23,007 nt of DNA, from positions 1 to 23,007 of the forward strand of contig NW_014580062.1 of assembly GCF_000485595.1 (NCBI RefSeq), given 5' to 3'. Each line of letters opens with the position of its first letter. Within the stretch, counting starts at the first letter, position 1. Origin of the DNA: Priapulus caudatus (Eukaryota; Priapulida; Priapulimorpha; Priapulimorphida; Priapulidae). The translations under genes and the position numbers were made by a program. Shown here in pieces: positions 15,642 to 23,007 of this stretch. The notes under the pieces are model-generated. The model had not been told where the DNA came from, searched no databases, and worked only from the letters and a program-made list of their open reading frames with translations.

Positions 15642-17889
15642 GGCTCCAACCCGTGAACTCAAAATGCGAATGAAATTGATGAGGGGCGGGCGGGAATATT
15701 GGCTGCCACAGGAGCCAGTGACTGTTGCATGCCCCAGTGCTAGGCGGGTCTGGTCAGTGTATAGTATCCTATACTCAAAACCTAGAATCAACCCTACAAG
15801 TTAGGATTAAATAACATTTCATTGGATTTTCAGGAGGAGCGTACACAGAGGTATATCAGTAATATAATGTATTAAAACACAGTAAGAATTGCAATTTATA
15901 CGTCACGTCTCAATTTCACGTGGTTTTGTATGTTTGCCAACCATTACTTTTGGGCTATTTGTGAGTCTGAACATTTCTTGAAGTAAGTTCATTTGACGAT
16001 GGTCTCCGCCTAAAGGCACATTGTTGTTCAATTAAATCCATCCGTAAATCTCACTTCCTGCCGTCAAGACGACCATTCTCTTCTGCTGCAGAAAGTTAGA
16101 TAATTGGGTGTAGATTGTCCATTGCACCCGCCTAGCACTTTATGCTGTTGAGAGTCAATATTGCTCTGGCCATCTCATTTCCTCCTCATGCCCCACATAG
16201 AAAGTCTACTTACAAAAAATGCAATAGCAGATTACACTGAGTTTTCGACTCACAAGTACAAGGAACCAATCTGTGTATATTCGTTCTTGATTTCATGTAA
16301 AAGTCGGGCGTTTTTTTGAGCATGCAAGTGGACGCCATTATCCGCCGTATTTATATCTGAATTAGCAGACAAACTACGCGGACACTTGTAGACGCGCTGT
16401 CTGACAGGCTGTTCCATTTACATAGACATGCCAGATAACAAAATGCATATAGCAAACACATTATACACTGAGCGATGTAGGGGGGCGTCAAAACTAGGTA
16501 ATGCAGATGTTCATTCAAGAAGCACTCGCGCGCGGTGAGCTAATTAATACTTTCTGCATCTCTGGAGTACTCCACGCGCCAGTGGACAGTGCAGGCACGG
16601 TTGGAAAAAAATTACAGTTGTCCAACGCGCACAATAGCGAACAATCAGATATTACCTCAATTTTTACAGTGCAACTGAATATGCGTTAATATAAACCTTG
16701 CCGTGCGGAACGGAGGTTAAGCCTAAATCGTAATATTCGCAGATGTCCGGCATGTTGGAACCCGCAAAAACATCATGTTCAGTATTCTACTCATATTTCG
16801 CCGTCGACAAATATTTTTCTTGGCCAATGACCGACCTGGTGCTGGCCAATTTCAGTCGCCATGCAAGACATTGTCCCATTGAGCGACCTCGACCGTCTAT
16901 TTCAGGCATGGCATATTATAGTTACTAGACGCATAGTAAATATTAATTTAGTGATTTTTAGGGAATTTTTTTTCAAACTGGGTTTTCCGCGATTTTAACA
17001 AACTTTGACTATTAACTAATGAAACTAAAATGGTTAGTTGTCTAACCCTGTACTGTAGCCGTATTCTTGATAAACTCACACGGACACAGAATCAATTGAC
17101 AGCCTTCGCACCGACTACGTTCACGCTCCAGAGAATATATTAGGGATTATAATACAGATCTAAAAATCTATGATAGGCTTTGCTATAATGGTAGACATAC
17201 ATAATAAAATACAGCTGTGTACTTTAATTATTACTATTGATTAAACATGTTATCATGGATATGCTCGAGTCGAGAGGTAGTGTGTCGTGCGTGGCGAGGA
17301 AGGGTGGGGGGAGGTCGCGGAGGGAGGGGGATGAGAGCGGCGAAGGATGGCAGGTGCGAGGGCTTATGCAAAAGCAGTTCAGTCCTTTTGTTTAAACAGT
17401 CATACAAATTCCGTGTTTACCCTCTTGAGGGTCCAAAGGGTATCAGACACTTACTTTTCCACCGCTCAGCGGAAAGCACATTCATGTCCTTCAATAGTTA
17501 TAAAAATGGACATAGGTCACGCTGATACAAACAGTTTGCACTTCGGTCCGTGAGACTATGTTCCTCGAAAATGTCTTATATTACCTTTCCCCACTGCCTA
17601 TTGACCTGTGACCTCAATTTCCTGACTGGTGATGGTTTCCTTCCCATCACACTATGCAAATTATTAACAGAGTAGGTCAACCGTTGAGTATTTAATGACG
17701 ACCAATTCCGTATTTCCCTATATTTAAGTTAAGGGGGAACACACTTGATCTTTGACCTTCCAAAATTTGAATCCCGAGTACCCTGTTCACGGCCCCACGG
17801 GGGAAACGGTTTTCCCAATTCAAGAACCTACGTCGAGCGCGTTGTTAATTGTGCCATAAATGTTGACAGCACGCAGTGCATACACGAGC
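15642..17889. other. Gene-free stretch
   Basis: Only short unassigned open frames (16501-16689, 16743-16928) are seen. A G-rich, purine-rich patch lies at about 17291-17350. The repeat partner of 12703-12768 is at 17593-17656. No RNA gene or splice-supported exon recognised. Confidence 0.4.
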
Positions 17890-18650
17890 AGGGTTCTATA
17901 CGTTGCCAAAAACGGGGCGCCGCCGCGCCCGTTGGCGAAACTCCCCCCTGTTTCATCGTTGCCGCCCCGTTTAAAAATACCTCCCCCGATTAAATTCACC
18001 ACAATAAAAGTTTCCAGCATGGAATAATCGATCGTCAAGAATTCAATTCGAATAGGACCGGCACGTGTCATTGTTTACAGGTGACGATGACACTGCAGAC
18101 AATACACAAGCTACAAACAGTAAACTGTTTCCACAACCAACACTAACTCTACACCGACTCGTCCGTATCTTATTAAAAGGGTTAGAACATCACTAAGATA
18201 ACTTATGACTTTATAATACAAGAACCCCAAATACCCGTTATGGAGAGCTTGTGTTGCACGATTTTACGCCATTAATTAGAGTGCAGTACGGTTAAAAAAC
18301 GCCCCCCGGGCCCCCCCTCTCCCGCCCTTACCTCCCCTCTGTTGAATTTCATCTGGGAAACACCTCGGACGCCTCATGCAATTTACAAGCGCATACTGAC
18401 TTGTCAGCTGAGCTAAAAATAACGTGCATATTGGTTCAAATAGAGAACATGGGAAATAAACCAATGATATTATACATAATATTATTATATATAATGATTG
18501 ATTTTGGATGGGGGGGGATTATTATAGGATTAGGTTTTAGGTGTAGGATTAGGATTAAGGATTAGGTTAGTCAGCGGTATAGCAAGCAATTGTTTTATTG
18601 GCACCATCTCTCTATCCTTGGCCCTATTCTACAAGATTGCAATGATCGGT
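17890..18650 (+). repeat. Diverged tandem duplication, unit 1
   Basis: Aligns with 18735-19290 in the same order: CTCCCCCCTGTTTCA, ATTCACCA(A/C)AATAAA, ATCGATCG, GTCAAGAATTCA, CACTGCAGA(T/C)AATACACA, ACACTAACT...ACACCGACT, ACAAGAACCCC, CATTAATTAG, a C-rich GCCCCC tract, TGAATTTCATC, TTTTATTG and CTCTATCCTTGG. Unit length about 800 bp. It includes a GGATTAGG-type telomere-like tract at 18525-18570. Confidence 0.75.
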
Positions 18651-18734
18651 TCAAGGATAGAAACAATGAAGGTCCATAAACCATGTCTTTACATTCAATT
18701 AATATAATATCAGGCTTCTCCCTACTGTTGCTGG

Positions 18735-19290
18735 GTGCCACAGCCCGCGCCCCGTTTCGGGAACACTCCCCCCTGTTTCACGTTCGCGCCTCCGGGTGTT
18801 AATTACTCCGCATCCGATAATTCACCAACAATAAAGTTTGCCAGCGGGTGTGGGGAATCGATCGGTCAAGAATTCATTCGACCGGACAACCGGGAATAGT
18901 ATTTTTAACGCTGCAAGGATGGCACTGCAGATAATACACAGTACACATTCAACCTGTACCACACCCACACTAACTGGTACACCGACTGCTACTCTTATAT
19001 GATACAAGAACCCCCAAATACGTCTATCGTGTACGTGGCGCATTTTCGACATTAATTAGTGGTACGGGTAAAAAAAACACCGCCCCCTCACGACCATCCT
19101 CCTAGTTCCCCTCACTTCCCCTGCCCTCCCTTGTCTGAATTTCATCCTGCGAAGACCTGAATATATATATACCAAAATTATAGTTTCGGCGTTGATGGTA
19201 ATACCCGTTATTGTTAGGGTTAGGCACATTGGTTTTATTGCCAATATTGGGACCCATGTTCTCTATCCTTGGGCCAAGAGCTCTAGTCTT
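18735..19290 (+). repeat. Diverged tandem duplication, unit 2
   Basis: Second unit of the duplication at 17890-18650, with the same order of landmarks, somewhat shorter, and a GTTAGGGTTAGG piece at 19213-19224 in the place of the telomere-like tract of unit 1. Overlapping short frames on both strands are not credible genes. Confidence 0.75.
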
Positions 19291-19457
19291 ACTACACTCA
19301 CTACAAATACAATGAATGTTGGTACCTTGTACTCTAGAAACGAAAAACCAACTTACACATTTTTTAACCCTAAACCTCCATTCATTACAGTCATGTAACA
19401 ATAACATTACTCATTACGACATTAATAGTCCGAGTCCAAGCGACAGTTTGAGTCTAA

Positions 19458-19703
19458 CATTATATTTATAACAATTATTCACGAGGTGGGGTTCCTGAAA
19501 GTTATAACCTCAGGAGAACAAAGAATACGGAACGAACTAGAGAGATTAACAACCTTATTACATATGTGACTGGACATCGGTATGCTATCAGCCTACGAAA
19601 ATGCTACGAGGCAATTGGTGTCTCCTATGAAACTGAAGTGAAAGAACAATGGCTGAATCAGATTTACTGGCGAAATACACGCAAATTTTGGCTTGTGTTT
19701 TAA
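19458..19703 (+). other. Unassigned open frame without AUG, possible terminal exon
   Basis: Open for 81 codons to a TAA at 19701-19703, with no Met. A possible acceptor ACCTCAG|GAGAAC at 19513 would give a 62-codon final exon containing TYVTGHRYAISLRKCYEAIG. I recognise no family. It may be a transposon remnant, a real exon of an unseen plus-strand gene, or chance. Confidence 0.2.
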
Positions 19704-20255
19704 CTAACTTCAATTATGTTTAGTTCTATTATCGCTTCAAAATTAAACGAAATATCTAATACGTAAATGTTGTTTTTTCTTATTATATTACATATACCAC
19801 TTTACTATCTGAACTTACACAGATAATGACGTTTTCCCTGCTCTCTTTCTTTGCAAATCTTTATGGGGCTCTCGCATTCGCAGCGATGAATTCTGGCGAT
19901 ACTCCGCCTAAAACGCAGATCCTGATAGTTATGCGGAAGATCGTAACGACGTTATCTGGGTAATGCTATCCCCAGGCCACGCGAATTATTTTTTCGTCCG
20001 TTGACGCGTCGCGCTCGGGAGCTTATTGGGATATTGCTTGCTTCACGCCCCAACAGTCCCATAAAATATATGTACTCACTATTAACAAATAATGATAATA
20101 TGTGTTTACCAGTCTTCTATCGCTAGCAAGACCGTTTCCTTGAGCTAGTCAGTGATTCGCTTTCTAACTTACGAGACAAAGATTGGCGCGAGTCGCGCGA
20201 TTTCGGAAATAATTCGCCTTGAATAAATATGATTTAGGAGTTTAGATGAGTAGAA

Positions 20256-20358
20256 CCCTAACCTAACCCTAACCTAACACCTATCTCCTAACCCCTAAGC
20301 CCTAAGCCCTACCCTACCGCTAACCATGCCTTAACCCTAACCTAACAACCGCTAACCC
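20256..20358 (+). repeat. Degenerate CCCTAA telomere-like tract
   Basis: Made of CCCTAACC, CCTAACA, CCCTAAG and CCCTAAC variants. It faces a TTAGGG-like tract at 20491-20557 about 130 bp away, forming an inverted pair. Confidence 0.85.
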
Positions 20359-20490
20359 AATATGCCAATTCCGTACCGCATAGCTGAGCGCTAGACGCTG
20401 TAACTGTATGGGAAAAAATAATCGTCCCCAGGGCGTGCACGAGGGAGTGACCGCAACGTGCGCCAGCAACTGTGTTCCGGAATAGTTTAG

Positions 20491-20557
20491 GCATTAGGGT
20501 TTAGGCGCTTCAGCGGTTAGGGTTTAGGGTTAGGTTGTTTAGGGTTAGGGTTAAGGT
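20491..20557 (-). repeat. Degenerate TTAGGG telomere-like tract (opposite orientation)
   Basis: GCATTAGGGTTTAGG followed from 20514 by GGTTAGGGTTTAGGGTTAGG and further variants. Inverted partner of 20256-20358; the pair can fold into a hairpin with a loop of about 130 bases. Confidence 0.85.
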
Positions 20558-20999
20558 TTTTGATCATGATATCTGCTCCCCACAGCATAGATTAATGTTG
20601 TGATCACAATAAGCCTTATATATAGCGCGGAGCGAGACATATTACTTTAGTCCGTGAGGGTTGGTATTGGCGTTGTGGAGATGAAGGCATTTCACCACAG
20701 AGATCACCGGTGAATATCGGATGATTAAGATTTGCGCCGCAAACAAAAGAGAGCAATTCATTTCATCTCTGGTGAATGAGGTGTGACTGATACCCCAGTG
20801 AGTTTACCCGTAGTAGGTTAACGTTTGAACGTCATCTCAATCTTATCACTACTCCTCAAGGCCCGGGGGATATCAACCACCATCGATATCTGTGGGGTTT
20901 GTCTTATTCAGGCCGGTAAGCATATTTGATTTTTATCACGTGTTGTGTATAACAATCAGATGTAATCGACGTGTTGTGAGTCACTACAAAGCTGTGACA

Positions 21000-21261
21000 A
21001 GGAAGATGTGTGAAGGAGCGAGTAAGGGGGAAGGAAGAGGTGGGGGAGAAGGAAGAGGGAAACTAAGGTGAGAAGGAAGGGCAGAGAAGGGAGAAGGTGT
21101 GCGAGAAAGAAGGAGAGGATAACTGTGGAGAAGGGATGAGGGGGACGGCGGAATGGTGGTGGAGGGGGGGAAGCTAGTGGAGAAGGGAGGAGGGGAAGGG
21201 TGGAGAGCCCTGGTGAAGAGATGGGGAGAGAAGCTGTGGGAAGGAGAAGATAGCTGTGGAG
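21000..21261 (+). repeat. GA-rich (purine) low-complexity tract
   Basis: Almost entirely A and G on the plus strand, in GGAAGGAGA/GGGGGAGAAGGA-type variants. The minus-strand Ser/Pro-rich frame over it is a composition artefact. An undetermined base follows at 21262. Confidence 0.9.
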
Positions 21262-21439
21262 NTCGAACTACGTACCACATCTAACAATTCAGAAATGGCA
21301 TACGCATTATGCAGAGTAAGTAGCAGCATTAAAGCATTCTAGAACGTAATAATCGTTTAATATCAACATTACCAGTAGCCCATGGGGCGCAAATAGACTT
21401 TCCTACCGGCGCATAACGGAGCGGGCACCGAACCCCCTA

Positions 21440-21800
21440 CTGCCTGGCACTGCGTGCATGTGTGCGTATGCACGGACCGTGGCGTGCGTGCGTGTGCAAG
21501 TACAGCGTGCGTGCGTACGTTTGTACGTACACGTGCGTTCGTGCGTGCGTGCGTGCGCGTATACGTACACGTGCGTTCGTGCTGCGTGCGTGCGTGTGCA
21601 CTTACACGATGCGTACATGAGTGCGTCGCGTGCGTGGCGTGCGTGTGGCACGTACACGTGCGACGTGCGTTGCGTGCGTGGCGTGTGAACGTACACGTGC
21701 GTGCGTGCGTGCGTGTGTGCGTGCGTGCGTGCGTGCGTGTGCACGTTCACCTGCGTGCATGCGTGCGTGCGTACGTGCCTGCGTGCGTGTGCACGTTAAC
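21440..21800 (+). repeat. (TGCG)n-type tract with GTACAC/GTACACGTGCG punctuation
   Basis: Repeats of GTGCGTGCGTGCG are broken by ACGTACACGTGCG, ACGTTCACCTGCG and similar blocks, giving loose higher-order units of about 40-60 bp. Long alternating purine-pyrimidine runs make it a strong Z-DNA candidate. The Cys/Val/Arg-rich frames on it are artefacts. Confidence 0.95.
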
Positions 21801-21854
21801 CTGCCTAACGTTATCGCGTCCTCGTGTTGCTAACAGCAAGCAAACGCCGCATAG

Positions 21855-21971
21855 GCACACGGCGCGCACACACGCACACGCACACACACACACACGCGCG
21901 CACGCACGCGCCCGAATATGCACACGGCGCGCGCACACGCAAAGGCACACGCACGACACACACACGCTCCT
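21855..21971 (+). repeat. (CA/CGCA)n tract
   Basis: CACACACGCACACGCACACA-type sequence with two GGCGCGC blocks preceded by GCACAC. It is complementary to the preceding TGCG tract, so the two can pair across a spacer of about 55 bases. Confidence 0.95.
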
Positions 21972-22295
21972 GCGACGGAGCGAAGGGCTATAGTACCAGT
22001 ACCGCAGTAGGCAGTACGTACTTACGTACGTATGTCGTATTACGAGAGCCGAGACCCTCTAATAACTTTGAGAGCCGAGACCCTCTAATAAGATGAAGAT
22101 GAAAATAACACATTTACACAAAGAATTGCAATTATAGTGATATGTGTGTTTTTCATAGAATATACATCAGAAAAACTTACTTATCTACCGATCATAAACC
22201 AAAACAACTGGTGTTTGTTCTCTTGTTGACTCCCACTAAGGGGAAGTAACGTCACTCCGCCCCCACCAATATCCGTAGCCATCTCGGCCACCGCG

Positions 22296-22557
22296 GGTGT
22301 TGCTATCCCCCGGGCGTGGAGGGACAGTCACGTAATACAGTTGACGTATACTTCAAAGTCCAAATCTTCCACACAAAGATTCCACAGTCATACCTCCGTA
22401 CTAGACATGGCCTTCTATCCCTAACCCTAACCCTAATCCTAACCCTAACCCTAACCCTAACCGTAACCCTAACCCTGATCCTAACCCTAATCCTAACACT
22501 AGTGCTGCCACATCGCGGCACTGTCCCTCCACGCCCGGGGGATAGCATTTCCCGGCA
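22296..22557. mobile_element. 262-bp inverted-repeat element carrying telomere-like DNA, inserted in copy B
   Basis: A 27-bp sequence starting GCTATCCCCCGGG (22302-22328) has an exact inverted partner at 22520-22546. ACCGCG flanks the insertion (22290-22295 and 22558-22563), and copy A shows this sequence once, uninterrupted, which is the empty site. The inside has a unique part, then CCCTAA-like repeats (22419-22499). No coding capacity. The outermost 6 and 11 bases are not part of the inverted repeat, so the exact ends are slightly uncertain. Confidence 0.88.
22419..22499 (+). repeat. (CCCTAA)n telomere-like tract inside the inserted element
   Basis: About 13 units of CCCTAA, with CCCTAAT, CCGTAA and CCCTGAT variants. 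This is the cleanest interstitial telomere-like tract in the window. Confidence 0.95.
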
Positions 22558-22574
22558 ACCGCGAGATTCATCGC

Positions 22575-22827
22575 AAATGAATTTGGAATAAAAATGAAAA
22601 TTAATTTGAAATGAAAAAGAAAATGAAAATGAAAATGAAAATGAATTTGAAATGAAAATGAATGTGAAAATGAAAATGAAAATGAAAATGAATTTGAAAT
22701 GAAAATGTAAATGAAAATGAAAATGAAATGAAAATGAAAATGAAATTGAAAATGAATTTGAAATGAAAATGAAAACGAATTTGGAATGAAAATGAATTTG
22801 AAATAAAAATGAATTTGGAATAAAAAA
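22575..22827 (+). repeat. GAAAAT/GAATTTGAAAT minisatellite, copy B
   Basis: Same motifs as 15300-15598 but less regular, with GAATTTGGAAT and point variants and no left-to-right growth in unit length. Bracketed on the right by ATATCCGTAGCCATCTCGGC. Overlapping Phe/His/Ser-rich minus-strand frames are artefacts. Confidence 0.92.
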
Positions 22828-23007
22828 TATCCGTAGCCATCTCGGCCACCATACTGGAGCGTCATACCTGCACATACCTGTAAAGTTTACCTTTCCCAAA
22901 ATTCTAATATTTTTTTTTAGAAATAGCTTATTACAGCTATATATATATGTAAATACCTTGTACTTATTGTCTGCTGTACTTTAATATTGTATAAATTGAA
23001 GTATTAT

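Larger units (their letters stand above)
21995..22861 (+). repeat. Composite repeat, copy B (interrupted)
   Basis: Second copy of 14996-15641. Differences seen: a 22-bp block GAGAGCCGAGACCCTCTAAT(AA) is duplicated in tandem (22044-22065 and 22070-22091), the TATGTTATATTAATGAGTAA part is deleted, and a 262-bp element is inserted at 22296-22557. It ends with CCATCTCGGCCACCATACT as in copy A. Confidence 0.85.

Noticed and set aside
15198-15791. 197-codon minus-strand frame rich in Phe, His and Ile
   Set aside because: It is kept open by the 6-bp period of the GAAAAT array; composition is pure repeat and other frames are open in the same place.
16861-16998. Plus-strand frame starting MQDIVPLSDLDRLFQAW
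   Set aside because: 46 codons, ends in AT-rich low-quality coding sequence, no donor or recognised family.
20984-21280. Ser/Pro-rich minus-strand frame
   Set aside because: Translation of the GA-rich tract and it includes the undetermined base.
21454-21993. 179-codon plus-strand Cys/Val/Arg/His-rich frame
   Set aside because: Translation of the TGCG and CGCA repeats; no non-repeat protein content.
22303-22899. 198-codon minus-strand frame
   Set aside because: It runs through the minisatellite, the telomere-like tract and an inverted-repeat insertion; it is not a protein gene.

Overview
The window looks like metazoan nuclear DNA: one intron-rich gene in long stretches of repeat-rich, mostly non-coding sequence. 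The animal group cannot be named from sequence alone. The TTAGGG-type interstitial telomeric motifs and the many short CAG-ended DNA-transposon relics fit a marine invertebrate or early-branching animal, but that is inference. One undetermined base (N) lies at 21262.

The only gene I can support runs leftward on the minus strand from about 11805 to 3759. It is the 5' half of the eIF4G2 (DAP5/NAT1/p97) orthologue. Seven exons with GT/AG borders join in frame into about 281 residues covering a short N-terminal tail and nearly all of the MIF4G domain. The next expected exon (WVPR... in relatives) is not in the window, so the gene continues past coordinate 1. The first coding exon has no AUG. It carries an in-frame UAA, then 13 codons, then a GUG in strong context (A at -3, G at +4). 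The first in-frame AUG is only at codon 109, inside MIF4G. This reproduces the GUG initiation known for vertebrate and insect eIF4G2/NAT1.

The introns (5.0-11.7 kb) are filled with non-autonomous DNA transposons. They include a 455-bp element at 11078-11532 with a 6-bp target duplication and an inverted relative at 5125-5481; a foldback element at 6485-6985; an element at 7376-8392 interrupted by a second one at 7544-8162 with a 5-bp duplication; and an element at 8927-9806 with fragments of other hAT-like ends inside it. The inverted pair at 11.1 and 5.3 kb brackets three coding exons.

From 12 to 23 kb I see no confident gene. This part holds a poly(A) run, a nuclear-receptor-like triple half-site, palindromes, a diverged direct duplication (17.89-18.65 and 18.74-19.29 kb), scattered telomere-like tracts, a GA-rich tract, and a large TGCG / CGCA tract pair. 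A long composite repeat is present twice (14996-15641 and 21995-22861). The second copy is split by a 262-bp inverted-repeat element carrying telomere-like DNA; the first copy keeps the empty target site.
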